Notes: a model not told the origin generated them from the letters alone. A stretch of 64,000 nt of DNA from Rahnella sp. AA (GCF_002834385.1 NZ_PITQ01000001.1:62001-126000), one strand, 5' to 3'; shown: positions 45,372 to 54,935, counted from the first letter of the stretch. Made by a program: numbers and translations.

Positions 45372-45517
45372 TGCTGCCTGATCGAACCCGAGGGGGTAAT
45401 TGTCCGATAAACGCACTATTTACTGTTTATTTACGTCCAGAACAGGCCATAAAAACGAAAATTCTACAGAAATAAGGAATTAGCTTTTGGGAACCCGCAT
45501 TTGCCTATATGCATTAT

Positions 45518-45545
45518 CAGCATGCTCCGTTGGCAAAGCATGCTG
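45518..45545. terminator. Inverted repeat after the DoxX gene
   Basis: CAGCATGCT and AGCATGCTG are perfect inverted copies with a 10-base loop, eleven bases past the stop of the minus-strand DoxX gene. There is no T tract, so it may act as a 3' stabiliser. The region 45372-45517 shows nothing definite. Confidence 0.5.
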
Positions 45546-45555
45546 AGCAGAAATA

Positions 45556-45987
45556 TCAGCGGTACAGCGGGTTACTCATCACTGAATAACGGCCACTGCC
45601 GTAGAGCGCAATCACGACGGCTGCCATAAAGTAATACACGATATCTTCAATCGCCCAGGCACCGACCGGTGACAGCGCGAACGTGTGATGAATCCCGACC
45701 ATCAGCCAGGCAACGACCATGGTTGCTGCGGCTGACAGCGCTGCGAGGCGGGTGAAAATCCCTAATATCATCATGACTGGAGCAATCACTTCGCCGATAA
45801 CGACGCCGTAGGCGACAAACGCCGGAATACCGTAACCCGCCAGCATGCCCTGGATACCGGCCAGGCCATCATGCATTTTATGCCAGCCATGAAAGATCAG
45901 CAGGCCATAGGTGATTCTCAGCAGCAAAATCGCCAGATCAGGTTTGTTCAGTGCAGCGGTAAAACGGATATAAAGTTGCTTCATCAT
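45556..45987 (-). CDS. DoxX-family membrane protein
   Basis: A 143-residue protein with four hydrophobic segments and DoxX landmarks: LAILLLRITYGLLIFHGWHK at the N-terminus, IQGMLAGYGIP, VIGEVIAPVMMILGIFTRLAA and the last segment FMAAVVIALYGSGRYSV. DoxX proteins support quinone or thiosulfate oxidation in some bacteria, and others act in oxidative-stress membrane complexes; here the role is unknown. Start at 45987 has GGGAG upstream; a Met at 46005 is less likely. The gene appears monocistronic. Confidence 0.88.
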   Translation of the reverse strand: MMKQLYIRFTAALNKPDLAILLLRITYGLLIFHGWHKMHDGLAGIQGMLAGYGIPAFVAYGVVIGEVIAPVMMILGIFTRLAALSAAATMVVAWLMVGIHHTFALSPVGAWAIEDIVYYFMAAVVIALYGSGRYSVMSNPLYR

Positions 45988-46131
45988 TGTCACTCCCAGA
46001 GACATTTTATTGTGCCTATAAAGTAATTCCTAACTGCCGAACGGAGGGAGAATTATTCTCATCTGGGTTGATCTGGGTTAAGTTTTGAGCAAATTTTGCG
46101 GCAATAGATTGTCAGATAAGGATAAAAAACA

Positions 46132-46163
46132 AAAAGGCGCTCCCCTTGCGGAAAGCGCCTTTT
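46132..46163 (-). terminator. Terminator of the dusB-fis operon
   Basis: AAAAGGCGCT and AGCGCCTTTT form a 10-bp stem with a 12-base loop, 22 bases past the fis stop on the minus strand, ending in a T run. Confidence 0.92.
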
Positions 46164-46184
46164 CAAGACAATGACTGATTAGTA

Positions 46185-46481
46185 TCAGTTCATGCCGTAT
46201 TTTTTCAGTTTCTTACGCAGCGTACCGCGGTTGATACCCATCATCAGGGCCGCACGAGTCTGGTTGCCACGGGTGTACTGCATCACCATGTCCAACAGTG
46301 GCTGTTCAACTTCAGCCAATACCAACTCATACAGGTCATTCACGTCCTGACCATTTAATTGAGCAAAATAGCCCTTAAGTGCTTGTTTTACCGAGTCACG
46401 CAGAGGTTTTTGAGTCACCTGGTCTTGTGAGTTTACGGTAGAAACGGTCAGTACGTCAGAATTCACGCGTTGTTCGAACAT
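46185..46481 (-). CDS. fis: Nucleoid-associated DNA-binding protein Fis
   Basis: A 98-residue protein, identical to remembered E. coli Fis at all but one position (ALKGYFAQ in place of ALKNYFAQ). The C-terminal helix-turn-helix ([19 protein letters not shown]) bends and binds DNA, activating rRNA and tRNA promoters, modulating the nucleoid and site-specific recombination, and repressing its own operon. It lies 21 bases after dusB, as in E. coli, and shares its promoter, so the tRNA modification gene and Fis peak together in early exponential growth. Confidence 0.98.
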   Translation of the reverse strand: MFEQRVNSDVLTVSTVNSQDQVTQKPLRDSVKQALKGYFAQLNGQDVNDLYELVLAEVEQPLLDMVMQYTRGNQTRAALMMGINRGTLRKKLKKYGMN

Positions 46482-46502
46482 AGTTCTGTCAGCTCTTTTT
46501 TG

Positions 46503-47468
46503 TTACGCAAGATTTTCGAAATATGCTTCCAACGCCTCCAGCTGTTCGCTGGCATCCTCTATGGCGTTGAAGGAGCGCCGAAACTGGTCATTCGGGGCAT
46601 GCTCCTGGAGATACCAGGAAACGTGCTTACGGGCGATACGGAATCCCTTGCCTTGACCATAAAAGTCGTGCAGTTCCCGTACGTGCCCTATTAACAAGCG
46701 CTGAACCTCACCCATAGGCGGTGGAGGTAACAGCTCCCCTGTGTCCAGATAATGCTGGATTTCCCGGAAGATCCAGGGTCTCCCCTGAGCGGCACGTCCT
46801 ATCATCAGAGCATCAGCTCCGGTGTAGTCGAGTACCGCCCTGGCTTTATGCGGGTCAGTTATGTCCCCATTCGCGATAATCGGAATGGAAACACTCTGCT
46901 TAACTGTCCGAATACTGTCGTACTCTGCTTCTCCATTGAAGAGGCAGGCACGGGTTCGGCCATGAATAGTCAGGGCCTGAATTCCACAGTCTTCAGCCAA
47001 TTGGGCAATTTGTACACAGTTACGGTGTTCCGGTGCCCATCCAGTACGGATTTTCAACGTGACTGGCACATCTACCGCATTCACAACGGTAGTGAGGATT
47101 TGTTTGACCAAATCCGGATACTGCAACAAAGCAGATCCTGCCAGTTTGCGGTTCACTTTCTTGGCCGGGCAGCCCATATTGATATCAATGATTTGCGCAC
47201 CGCTTTCCACGTTAATTCGTGCAGCAGCCGCCATATCGTCGGGGTCACAACCGGCAATTTGCACGGCGCGGATCCCCGGTTCATCGTTATGTACCATGCG
47301 CAAACGTGACTTATCCGTACGCCATACCTCCGGATTGGAGGAGAGCATTTCAGATACTGCCATCCCAGCCCCCATCGCATGACATAAGGCACGAAACGGT
47401 CGGTCTGTTATACCGGCCATTGGGGCCGCAATCAGGCAATTTGTAAGCTGGTGGTGTCCGATGCGCAT
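46503..47468 (-). CDS. dusB: tRNA-dihydrouridine synthase B
   Basis: A 321-residue FMN-dependent tRNA-dihydrouridine synthase that reduces U17 in the D-loop of tRNAs (assignment by family). The TIM-barrel features are present: FMN-binding [12 protein letters not shown] at the start, the catalytic cysteine in [11 protein letters not shown], and the [12 protein letters not shown] helix. Nearly identical to E. coli DusB over most of its length. First gene of the dusB-fis operon, with the promoter identified just upstream. Confidence 0.97.
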   Translation of the reverse strand: MRIGHHQLTNCLIAAPMAGITDRPFRALCHAMGAGMAVSEMLSSNPEVWRTDKSRLRMVHNDEPGIRAVQIAGCDPDDMAAAARINVESGAQIIDINMGCPAKKVNRKLAGSALLQYPDLVKQILTTVVNAVDVPVTLKIRTGWAPEHRNCVQIAQLAEDCGIQALTIHGRTRACLFNGEAEYDSIRTVKQSVSIPIIANGDITDPHKARAVLDYTGADALMIGRAAQGRPWIFREIQHYLDTGELLPPPPMGEVQRLLIGHVRELHDFYGQGKGFRIARKHVSWYLQEHAPNDQFRRSFNAIEDASEQLEALEAYFENLA

Positions 47469-47507
47469 GAACTAGGAATGACCATACTGATGTCCGCAAG
47501 GGCGCGT

Positions 47508-47536
47508 ATATTACGCATTTTCGCCACGATATGAAA
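47508..47536 (-). promoter_or_regulatory. fis operon promoter
   Basis: On the minus strand -35 TTTCAT (47531-47536) and -10 TAATAT (47508-47513) are separated by 17 bases, followed by the GC-rich stretch GCGCCC just upstream of the start. The sequence around it (GCGTAATATACGC, GCCCTTGC) matches the remembered E. coli fis promoter. The GC-rich discriminator explains stringent control. Confidence 0.85.
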
Positions 47537-47823
47537 GGCCAAACTTTGAGCAATTTGATAACAAAAAGCCTTGCCAGCGGTAAAACTGAGGGCGATTTTG
47601 TTTTTTATCTTGGTTTTACATTGGGTTATGTGATGAAGGTCAAATTGTGCGCTCTGACAAATTCCTAATATCTCTCTGAAACATCCTGTTATAACAGTTG
47701 ATTCTAAGGGTTGATTTGACGTTTTAAGCAGCAATAACCACAAAATTCCGTGATACAGATCGCCTTTTGGTCAGAAAGTGACTTATTTTGCGTTCGGATG
47801 TCATCTGGTTTTCGGAAAGGATC
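47537..47823. other. Upstream regulatory region of dusB-fis
   Basis: AT-rich sequence between the fis promoter and the carbonic anhydrase gene. E. coli has Fis, IHF and CRP sites here. I see Fis-like GNNYRNNNNNYRNNC candidates (for example around the GCTCAAAGTTTGGCC reading on the minus strand near 47536-47555) but cannot assign them firmly. Confidence 0.35.
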
Positions 47824-47854
47824 CAGGGCGACAAAAACCGGTTCTGTGGCCCTG
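47824..47854 (-). terminator. Hairpin after the carbonic anhydrase gene
   Basis: CAGGGC and GCCCTG are inverted copies, with ACA/TGT continuing the stem after one mismatch. It lies about 15 bases past the stop of the carbonic anhydrase gene. The T tract is internal, so termination is uncertain. Confidence 0.4.
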
Positions 47855-47868
47855 ATGTATTGAGACTT

Positions 47869-48606
47869 TTATTCCGCGACGATCACGCGGCCGTGAAGGC
47901 TTTGTACAGGGCGGTTATTTGCATGATGAAGAACATGCTGGAATTTCTCTAACTGCTGCTCAGACAGCGTCTGAGGCTGTTTAATGACCAGCCAGCGAAC
48001 GCCTTCCGTACACGGCGGGGTTGTCAGCGATCCGCTAAAACGGTAATGGGTCAGGTTTTTCGGCAGCAGGCCGGAAAGTGCGACATTGCTTTTCAGCAGC
48101 GCCGTTTCACCCATCTTTTCCGGCATCTGTTGCCAGATTTTTTCCAGCTCGGGATTGGCGGCACCGGTTTCAAACATCACGGCCACCACGGCAATCTCGC
48201 CGTCTGCATCCATGTGGACAAAATGCGCTTCCATCGGGAAGGATTTGCCGTCAATGGTGTTTTCGCTTGGCGCATGGAAATGGAATTGCTGAAGAACGAA
48301 TTTCTCACCATCGAGGGTAATAAAATCACCTTCCCGGACATTTACCTGCACGCTGTGACCGTTATTGACCACGTTCACCGGCGGTAAGGTGTAGCTGAGT
48401 TCCAGCGGGTGCGGATGCACTTTCATGGCGTCTTTGATATCGACGGGAGACTGCATTTTTCCCTGTTCGCAAAGATGAAAATCCGGGCTGAGTTTCGACC
48501 AGTTTTGCGGGGCTTCGTCGCCATCGTAAGACCAGTGCGGGGCTTCGCTGGCGTAAGCCGAAAATGTAAAGGCGGCCAGCACAACTGACAGTAATGCGCG
48601 TTTCAT
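47869..48606 (-). CDS. Periplasmic alpha-carbonic anhydrase
   Basis: A 245-residue alpha-class carbonic anhydrase, hydrating CO2 to bicarbonate. The signal peptide (RALLSVVLAAFTFSAYA) sends it to the periplasm. Zinc ligands are H109 and H111 (QFHFH) and H128 (EAHFVH); the family stretch SGSLTTPPCTEGV is intact. It sits between prmA and dusB, which are adjacent in E. coli, and has its own ribosome site (AAAGGGA). The terminators on both sides indicate a single-gene unit. Likely use is CO2/bicarbonate supply or pH buffering at the cell envelope. Confidence 0.95.
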   Translation of the reverse strand: MKRALLSVVLAAFTFSAYASEAPHWSYDGDEAPQNWSKLSPDFHLCEQGKMQSPVDIKDAMKVHPHPLELSYTLPPVNVVNNGHSVQVNVREGDFITLDGEKFVLQQFHFHAPSENTIDGKSFPMEAHFVHMDADGEIAVVAVMFETGAANPELEKIWQQMPEKMGETALLKSNVALSGLLPKNLTHYRFSGSLTTPPCTEGVRWLVIKQPQTLSEQQLEKFQHVLHHANNRPVQSLHGRVIVAE

Positions 48607-48713
48607 GAAATATCCCTTTCATAACATTGAATAAAAAAACCATTTTTATTTTAAGGTTTTTGATGCGAAGGGAACAGCGCGACGGGGATATGGAGAGGAT
48701 TTTCGGATAAAAC

Positions 48714-48743
48714 TAACCCTTTCTGCATAAACAGAAAGGGTTA
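48714..48743 (-). terminator. Terminator of prmA
   Basis: A perfect 12-bp stem (TAACCCTTTCTG/CAGAAAGGGTTA) with a 6-base loop lies 11 bases past the prmA stop; on the minus strand GTTTTATC follows. It separates prmA from the carbonic anhydrase gene. Confidence 0.9.
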
Positions 48744-48754
48744 CAGGCAACAAA

Positions 48755-49639
48755 TCAGGCTTTTTTAACGCCTGTAATACGGCACCATTCTTCTTTCTCG
48801 GCAACCGCATCCAGTTCGAACTTATCACGGTAAGCGTCAGCGACGCTTTGCGCCTGGCTGGCCAGAATGCCTGAAAGCCCCAGATGACCGCCAGCAACCG
48901 GCAGCACGCTGATAAGTGGTGCCAGCTCGCGCAGCGGGCCTGCCAGAATGTTTGCGACGACGACGTCGGCAGACAGGTTCTCCGGCTGATCTTTTGGCAG
49001 ATACAGTGACAGACGTTCGGAAACGCCGTTACGTTCTGCGTTATCACGGCTGGCCTGGATCGCCTGCGGATCGATGTCGATCCCGACAACGTGTTTTGCG
49101 CCTAACTTCAGCGCGGCGATCGCCAGAATGCCGGAACCACAACCGAAGTCGATCACTGTTTTGTCAGCCAGATCCAGACTATCGAGCCATTGCAGGCACA
49201 TCGCCGTTGTCGGGTGTGTCCCGGTACCAAACGCCAGACCGGGATCCAGCATCACGTTAACCGCTGTCGGATCCGGCACATCGCGCCAGCTCGGGCAAAT
49301 CCACAGACGCTCGCCAAAACGCATCGGGTGGAAATTATCCATCCACTCGCGTTCCCAGTCTTTGTCTTCAAGCTGTTCGATTTTATGCACGAAACTTTTG
49401 CCCAGCAGCGGCTCGTTTTCCAGCATGGCAACCACGTCTTCCATGTCGGTTTCGGCGTCGTACAGGCCAATCGCGTCGGTATCGCCCCACAGCAGGGTTT
49501 CGCCCGGCAGAGGTTCAAACACCGGATTATCGTGTGTATCCTGGAAGGTGACGGACACGGCACCACTTTCGATAAGCGCGTCGCTCAGCGTTTCCGCGTT
49601 TTCACCGGTGGTATTAATTTTCAGTTGGATCCAAGGCAT
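48755..49639 (-). CDS. prmA: Ribosomal protein L11 methyltransferase
   Basis: A 294-residue S-adenosylmethionine-dependent enzyme that trimethylates ribosomal protein L11. The N-terminal L11-binding domain ([12 protein letters not shown]) precedes the Rossmann-fold methyltransferase domain with [28 protein letters not shown] and the [16 protein letters not shown] active-site loop. The start at MPW (49639) matches the E. coli start; Met 49645 is a possible alternative with poorer spacing from the ribosome site. Downstream of panF by 44 bases on the same strand, as in E. coli. Confidence 0.97.
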   Translation of the reverse strand: MPWIQLKINTTGENAETLSDALIESGAVSVTFQDTHDNPVFEPLPGETLLWGDTDAIGLYDAETDMEDVVAMLENEPLLGKSFVHKIEQLEDKDWEREWMDNFHPMRFGERLWICPSWRDVPDPTAVNVMLDPGLAFGTGTHPTTAMCLQWLDSLDLADKTVIDFGCGSGILAIAALKLGAKHVVGIDIDPQAIQASRDNAERNGVSERLSLYLPKDQPENLSADVVVANILAGPLRELAPLISVLPVAGGHLGLSGILASQAQSVADAYRDKFELDAVAEKEEWCRITGVKKA

Positions 49640-49683
49640 AGCCATTCTCTTCTTAACAATCTGTAAAAATCAGTGCCGCCCGG

Positions 49684-51129
49684 TCAGGACGGCTTCAGTG
49701 CGGTTTCGCGCGCCGATGAGCCAAATTTGTTGCCGATATAAAACGCCAGCAGGCTCAGCGAAAGCGAGGGCACAATCGGATGCAGACCGGCGATGTGCAG
49801 GTCGATACTGGCAAGCAGGGTATAACAAACCGCGCCAACAATCATTGAGCTCAGCGCACCCGTCGCGTTCGCGCGTTCCCAATATAAACCGAGTACCAGT
49901 GGCCACAGGAACACGGCTTCCAGCCCGCCGAAAGCCAGCAAATTCAGCCAGATAATCATTTCAGGCGGACGCCATGCGGCCAGCAGAACCAGCAGACCCA
50001 GCACAAACGTCGCCCAGCTCGAGAAGCGTTTTAGCTTGCGCTCGTTCGTCAACTGGTCCGGTTTGATGCCGAGGTATAAGTCTTTAACGATAGTCGCAGA
50101 TGACTGTAAAAGCTGTGCGTTGATCGTCGACATAATGGCGGCCATCGGCGCGGCGAGGAAAATCCCGGCGGCGTAAGGTGGCAGCACGGTGATCATCAGC
50201 GTCGGGATCACCTGATCCGGAATTTTCAGATCCGGCAGCACGGCGCGTCCGAGCGCTCCGGCCAGATGCATACCGAGCATCAGGACCGCAACGACAATTG
50301 TGCCGAGCACAATCCCGCGATGTACCGCTTTGCTGTCTTTGTAGGAAATACAGCGGACGGCGGTATGCGGCAGGCCGATAACCCCAAAACACACCAGTAT
50401 CCAGAACGATGCCATAAACGGCAGCGAGAGAACGTCATCTCCGCCGTGAACGGAAACCAGTTTCGGGTCGATTTGTTGCAGTTTATCGATAGCGGTATGC
50501 AGGCCACCGGCGGCGTGGATCACGGCAAACAGCAGCAAAATGGTGCCCAGCAACATCACCAGCCCTTGCATGGCATCGTTGAGCACGCTGGCGCGGAAGC
50601 CGCCAAATGCGGTATACAGCGCGATGCTGATGCCAAAAATCAGCAAACCGGTGTCGTAGGGAATGCCTGCGGCGGTTTCCAGCAGGCGGGCGCCGCCGAT
50701 AAACTGCACGGTCATCGCACCCAGAAACGCCACCAGCAGGCTCAGGCTCGCCAGCCAGACCAGCAAACGACTCTGGTAGCGCGCAAACAGCATGTCATTG
50801 AGCGTAACCGCATTGTAGCGGCGCGCCAGAATTGCGAATTTCTTACCCAGAACGCCCAGCGACAGCCACACGGCGGGCAGTTGGATCATCGCCAGCAGTA
50901 CCCAGCCGAGGCCAAATTTGTACGCCGCACCGGGGCCGCCGATAAAGGAACTGGCGCTGATGTAGGTGGCGGTCAGGGTCATGGCAAGAACGAAGCCGCC
51001 CATGGAGCGGTTACCGAGGAAATATTCAGTCAGAAAATTGCCCTGCTGACGGCGGGTATAGGCATATACCGACAGGCCGAAAACCAGCAGCAAATAGGCG
51101 ATCAGCGGCAATAAAACTTCAGTTTGCAT
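49684..51129 (-). CDS. panF: Sodium/pantothenate symporter
   Basis: A 481-residue sodium-coupled inner-membrane transporter (SSS family) taking up pantothenate, the precursor of coenzyme A. The sequence shows thirteen or so membrane segments and matches E. coli PanF over long runs (NEYFLG-like FLTEYFLGNRSMGGFVLAM, ATYISASSFIGGPGAAYK, YNAVTLNDMLFARYQSRL, VILKDLYL-like). It overlaps yhdT by 11 bases, so both are translated from one transcript. Confidence 0.97.
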   Translation of the reverse strand: MQTEVLLPLIAYLLLVFGLSVYAYTRRQQGNFLTEYFLGNRSMGGFVLAMTLTATYISASSFIGGPGAAYKFGLGWVLLAMIQLPAVWLSLGVLGKKFAILARRYNAVTLNDMLFARYQSRLLVWLASLSLLVAFLGAMTVQFIGGARLLETAAGIPYDTGLLIFGISIALYTAFGGFRASVLNDAMQGLVMLLGTILLLFAVIHAAGGLHTAIDKLQQIDPKLVSVHGGDDVLSLPFMASFWILVCFGVIGLPHTAVRCISYKDSKAVHRGIVLGTIVVAVLMLGMHLAGALGRAVLPDLKIPDQVIPTLMITVLPPYAAGIFLAAPMAAIMSTINAQLLQSSATIVKDLYLGIKPDQLTNERKLKRFSSWATFVLGLLVLLAAWRPPEMIIWLNLLAFGGLEAVFLWPLVLGLYWERANATGALSSMIVGAVCYTLLASIDLHIAGLHPIVPSLSLSLLAFYIGNKFGSSARETALKPS

Positions 51130-51361
51130 CTTGATCCTCCAGCGGAATATCGCGGTAAATCACGCGAACCATCAGCCAGCTCAAAAGAATAAAGACCAGC
51201 GGTACCAGCAGGCAGGCCATCTCGAACCAGTGCGGAAGACCGGTAATGCCCTGTTTATCATCAGGAATATAAGCGGCAAAACACCACGCCAGCAGATAAG
51301 CAATGGTCAGCCCGAATGCCCAGCGTGCTTCGCGGTTGGCTTGTAAGAAACGTTGATCCAT
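51119..51361 (-). CDS. yhdT: YhdT family inner-membrane protein
   Basis: An 80-residue protein with two membrane segments (LTIAYLLAWCFAAYI and MACLLVPLVFILLSWLMVRV). The E. coli gene has the same position immediately before panF and the overlap with panF is retained, so a role with the pantothenate transporter is likely but not shown. It follows the usual DQRFLQANREARWAFGL start. Confidence 0.93.
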   Translation of the reverse strand: MDQRFLQANREARWAFGLTIAYLLAWCFAAYIPDDKQGITGLPHWFEMACLLVPLVFILLSWLMVRVIYRDIPLEDQDAN

Positions 51362-51459
51362 AGGTTCACCGTAAATTGAAAATAAGGGGTGATTTTACGG
51401 ATTATGGCATTTTTCGCAGTAACTATTTGCCAGGTGAGGTATTCACCTGGCAGGCAGGA

Positions 51460-53382
51460 TTATTTGACGATATTAAGGTTGATCTTTATCTCAGAAGCCC
51501 ATGTTGATTTATGCCAGTCACGGCCTAATAAATGTGCTGTTCCTTGGTAAGTACCCGCCGGAAGTTGAATGTTATCTTCTTTGAGGAAATCGAAACGCAG
51601 GAAGTTTGTTGAACCGGAAGTACAGTTAATTGAAGAGTTGAGGGTATGATTCCCACACTTTCCTACGGATTTCTTGCCGTGAAGTTTTACTCTAAATGAA
51701 CGCTGCTGTTTGTCGGTGACATCTGCATAAAATTGCGTGTCGCCTGACTTGATCCACTCTAATGATGTTGGTCCCTGGGCTGAGGTTGGCAGAACGAAGC
51801 CAATATTTTTAGCAACAGGATCAACCATGGTTGTGGTGGCATAAGAAGAGGAATACTCACTGTTAAGTGTTATCTCTTGAGTTTGCGCGGGTTGATAAGG
51901 TTTCGGCAGTTTCATTGCATTCACCGCATCGCTGGCTTGCGCAGAATATCTGAGTCCCCAGTGGTCATAAAATTCACGAAGATCGTTCTTAGAATACTTA
52001 CTGGTATTCACTACAAACCAATCTTTTAACTCCTCAGAAGAGTCGAGTTTGGAGCGGTTTTTAGCGTAGTTGTATTCTTCGCGGAAAGCTTTACCTAATT
52101 GCGGATAAAGTTCCGGGTAACTGAAGAGCAATTGGGCAAACAGAGTCGCTCTTTTAAATTCGGTTTTAGACCCTGAATTATCAAAGTTATAATCTTTCCC
52201 GGAAGCAATAAAGTTCCCGACAGCGTAAGCGCTCCAGTCCAACGCCTTTATATCGCTATTAGGATGGCACGAGGATGCAGGTGCTTCTCCGCGAAAAAGG
52301 GTGCAGTTTGCGACAGAGTAGAGATTCACTGTCACTTCGCCTAACGCTGACCATGACCAGCTTTGTTGATTGTGATGACCAAATTCATGCCAGTCGCCCC
52401 AGTCAGTATTATCAGCAAGTTTGCTGTTGAAGCCTATGGCGGTAAATCCCTGGCCACCGTTAGCGTAGCAACAGTCATTATATGTGGCGACGATTAAACC
52501 GCGAGATGGCTGGTTTAAAGGCTCAGAACCGTCAAATCCATTAAGCGAGTCATCCTTAATAGTCATCGCCAGATATTGGCTCATCGAATGAACCATTTTT
52601 GTATTAGCCGATCTTTGTGCTATTTCCGTCTTTACATTCATTCTGGAACGACCCGTGAACATAAATATCTGACCCGATTTAGAATTGCTCTGGCTTAATG
52701 TTTTCCAGTCTGCCTGTGTACTTTGTCCGAAAATAAAGAAGGGTTGTTTAACACCGCCTTCCAGGATTTCAATATTAACGGCCTTATCTACATTAGGCAT
52801 TGTAATATCTTGATCGCTGCAGGCTAATAATATTGTACCATCCTGCTTTAATGTATAGATATTGACTGAAGCACTTTTCAGACCTTGAGAATCCAACATA
52901 TGGTTTTCTTTGGCAAAGCCTACCCCGGTTGCTACGGAGCAAGACACTCCCTGAGGCATCTCTCCGACCATTAGTTTGATGTTTTGCCCCGCAGTCGCGA
53001 AATCGCGGGTCAGGAAATAACTATTACGCCCGTTTGCACCGGTTCTGTTTCTTCCCTGGCTATGAGTTTCTGTTACGGGAATATTGTAAGAATTTTCGTT
53101 ATCAGCAGGGTATATATCGAGATTTCTTTTTAGCCAGAATAATGGATCGTTAACATTATTCCCTCTGGCAATCGTGTTTTTTACATCTGCATTTAATTCA
53201 ACTGGGGTGGTGCCTAATTCAAATAAGGCTTCCCTGAATCCTTTGTTGTCAGAATAATTACCCCACCAGTTTTGTGATGAACTTGCCATACCTGCAAAAG
53301 ATGACGTGCAGGCCGAAATTGAAAGGAACGATATTACAGAAGTGAATAATAAACGCCTTTTAGATAATTTTTTAATATACAT
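51460..53382 (-). CDS. Secreted M60 (enhancin-type) zinc metalloprotease
   Basis: A 640-residue peptidase M60-family protein. The gluzincin motif is HEFGHH at 332-337 with the third ligand E349 (HExxH-x12-E); the surrounding DWHEFGHHNQQSWSW is the M60 signature. The N-terminus has basic residues, a hydrophobic stretch and S-I-S-A-C25, a lipobox-like site, so it may be lipidated or cleaved after SFA. Family members (SslE/YghJ, viral enhancins) cut mucins. The C-terminal ~130 residues have beta-rich stretches and two Cys. It is AT-rich and lies between accC and yhdT, which are adjacent in E. coli: probable acquisition. Ribosome site AAGGAG. Confidence 0.92.
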   Translation of the reverse strand: MYIKKLSKRRLLFTSVISFLSISACTSSFAGMASSSQNWWGNYSDNKGFREALFELGTTPVELNADVKNTIARGNNVNDPLFWLKRNLDIYPADNENSYNIPVTETHSQGRNRTGANGRNSYFLTRDFATAGQNIKLMVGEMPQGVSCSVATGVGFAKENHMLDSQGLKSASVNIYTLKQDGTILLACSDQDITMPNVDKAVNIEILEGGVKQPFFIFGQSTQADWKTLSQSNSKSGQIFMFTGRSRMNVKTEIAQRSANTKMVHSMSQYLAMTIKDDSLNGFDGSEPLNQPSRGLIVATYNDCCYANGGQGFTAIGFNSKLADNTDWGDWHEFGHHNQQSWSWSALGEVTVNLYSVANCTLFRGEAPASSCHPNSDIKALDWSAYAVGNFIASGKDYNFDNSGSKTEFKRATLFAQLLFSYPELYPQLGKAFREEYNYAKNRSKLDSSEELKDWFVVNTSKYSKNDLREFYDHWGLRYSAQASDAVNAMKLPKPYQPAQTQEITLNSEYSSSYATTTMVDPVAKNIGFVLPTSAQGPTSLEWIKSGDTQFYADVTDKQQRSFRVKLHGKKSVGKCGNHTLNSSINCTSGSTNFLRFDFLKEDNIQLPAGTYQGTAHLLGRDWHKSTWASEIKINLNIVK

Positions 53383-53484
53383 TAGCTACTCCTTGCTCTA
53401 AATAATAGGACAGGAATATTAGCAGAATAATAAGGCGATTTTAACTATAGATTTATTAGTCGAAATTTGATGAGTATATTATTT

Positions 53485-53532
53485 ATATCAATATCAATAT
53501 CAATATCAATATCAATATCAATATCAATATCA
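53485..53532. repeat. Microsatellite: eight copies of ATATCA
   Basis: An uninterrupted run of eight ATATCA hexamers, 103-150 bases upstream of the M60 protease start and 43 bases past the accC stop. Slipped-strand copy-number change could occur. On the minus strand each unit reads TTGATA, a -35-like hexamer, and a TATACT lies at 53473-53478, so the repeat may influence the promoter of the protease gene. Confidence 0.95.
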
Positions 53533-53537
53533 ATAAA

Positions 53538-53565
53538 AAAACCTCAACGGATTCGTTGAGGTTTT
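53538..53565 (-). terminator. Terminator of the aroQ-accB-accC operon
   Basis: A perfect 12-bp stem (AAAACCTCAACG/CGTTGAGGTTTT) with GATT loop lies 10 bases past the accC stop; the minus-strand T run TTTTTTATT follows. Confidence 0.92.
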
Positions 53566-53574
53566 ATCGAGGAA

Positions 53575-54924
53575 TTATTTTTCCTGCAAACCGAGTTTCT
53601 TTTCCAGATAGTGGATATTGGTTCCACCGTGCTGGAAGTTCTCGTCGTCCATGATACGCATTTGCAGTTCAATGTTGGTTTTGATGCCGTCAATGATCAG
53701 CTCAGCCAGCGCATTTTTCATGCGGGCAATAGCCACTTCACGGGTTTCACCGTAAGTGATCAGTTTACCAATCATGGAATCGTAGTACGGAGGCACAGTG
53801 TAGCCTGCGTAAATGTGCGATTCCCAACGAACACCGAAACCACCAGGCGCATGGAAACGAGTGATTTTGCCCGGGCTCGGCAGGAAGGTGTTGGGATCTT
53901 CCGCGTTAATACGGCATTCCACCGCATGGCCTTTGACATGCACGTCGCTTTGTTTGATTGAAAGAGGTTGGCCGGACGCAATGCGCAGCTGCTCTTTAAT
54001 CAAATCCACACCGGTGATCATCTCGGTAACCGGATGCTCAACCTGGATACGGGTGTTCATTTCGATGAAGAAGAACTCACCGTTTTCGTACAGGAACTCG
54101 AAAGTACCCGCACCGCGGTAGCCGATATCCACACAGGCTTTGGAACAACGTTCGCCGATGAAACGACGCAGTTCTTCCGTAATGCCTGGTGCTGGCGCTT
54201 CTTCCACCACTTTCTGGTGACGACGCTGCATGGAGCAGTCACGTTCAGCCAGATACACGGCGTTGCCCTGACCATCTGCCAGTACCTGAATTTCCACGTG
54301 ACGTGGGTTTTCCAGGTACTTTTCCATGTAAACCATGTCGTTGTTGAAAGCCGCTTTGGCTTCCGCACGGGTCATGTTGATGGACTGTTCAAGGTCTTTA
54401 TCGCTACGCACAACACGCATACCACGACCACCGCCGCCGCCAGAGGCTTTGATGATGACCGGATAACCGATGCGTTTTGCGAAGCCACGGTTTAAATCCA
54501 TGTCGTCGCCCAGCGGGCCGTCAGAGCCGGGCACGCAAGGTACGCCGGCGGCTTTCATCGCGTGGATTGCGGAAACTTTGTCACCCATCAGGCGGATAGT
54601 TTCAGCTTTCGGGCCGATGAAGATAAAGCCAGAACGTTCAACCTGCTCTGCGAAGTCCGCATTCTCGGACAGGAAACCGTAGCCAGGGTGGATAGCCACC
54701 GCGCCAGTGATTTCCGCCGCTGCGATGATGGCAGGGATGTTCAGATAGCTTTTTACTGAAGGTGCAGGGCCGATACAGACGGTTTCGTCTGCCAGCAGCA
54801 CGTGTTTCAGGTCGCGGTCAGCGGTGGAGTGCACTGCAACGGTTTTGATGCCCATTTCTTTACAGGCACGCAAAATACGCAGGGCAATCTCGCCGCGGTT
54901 CGCGATAACAATTTTATCTACCAT
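53575..54924 (-). CDS. accC: Acetyl-CoA carboxylase, biotin carboxylase subunit
   Basis: A 449-residue ATP-grasp enzyme that carboxylates biotin on AccB, the first step of fatty acid synthesis. Visible features are the N-terminal [17 protein letters not shown], the glycine-rich ATP loop [11 protein letters not shown], the [14 protein letters not shown] segment, and [13 protein letters not shown] for catalysis. Full length. It starts 11 bases after accB and shares its transcript; the AccBC ratio is kept by this operon, and AccB is known in E. coli to repress it. Confidence 0.98.
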   Translation of the reverse strand: MVDKIVIANRGEIALRILRACKEMGIKTVAVHSTADRDLKHVLLADETVCIGPAPSVKSYLNIPAIIAAAEITGAVAIHPGYGFLSENADFAEQVERSGFIFIGPKAETIRLMGDKVSAIHAMKAAGVPCVPGSDGPLGDDMDLNRGFAKRIGYPVIIKASGGGGGRGMRVVRSDKDLEQSINMTRAEAKAAFNNDMVYMEKYLENPRHVEIQVLADGQGNAVYLAERDCSMQRRHQKVVEEAPAPGITEELRRFIGERCSKACVDIGYRGAGTFEFLYENGEFFFIEMNTRIQVEHPVTEMITGVDLIKEQLRIASGQPLSIKQSDVHVKGHAVECRINAEDPNTFLPSPGKITRFHAPGGFGVRWESHIYAGYTVPPYYDSMIGKLITYGETREVAIARMKNALAELIIDGIKTNIELQMRIMDDENFQHGGTNIHYLEKKLGLQEK

Positions 54925-54935
54925 GGTACGCCTCG

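Noticed and set aside
49074-49955. 293-codon plus-strand frame opposite prmA and panF
   Set aside because: Antisense to two well-supported housekeeping genes; no ribosome site or similarity.
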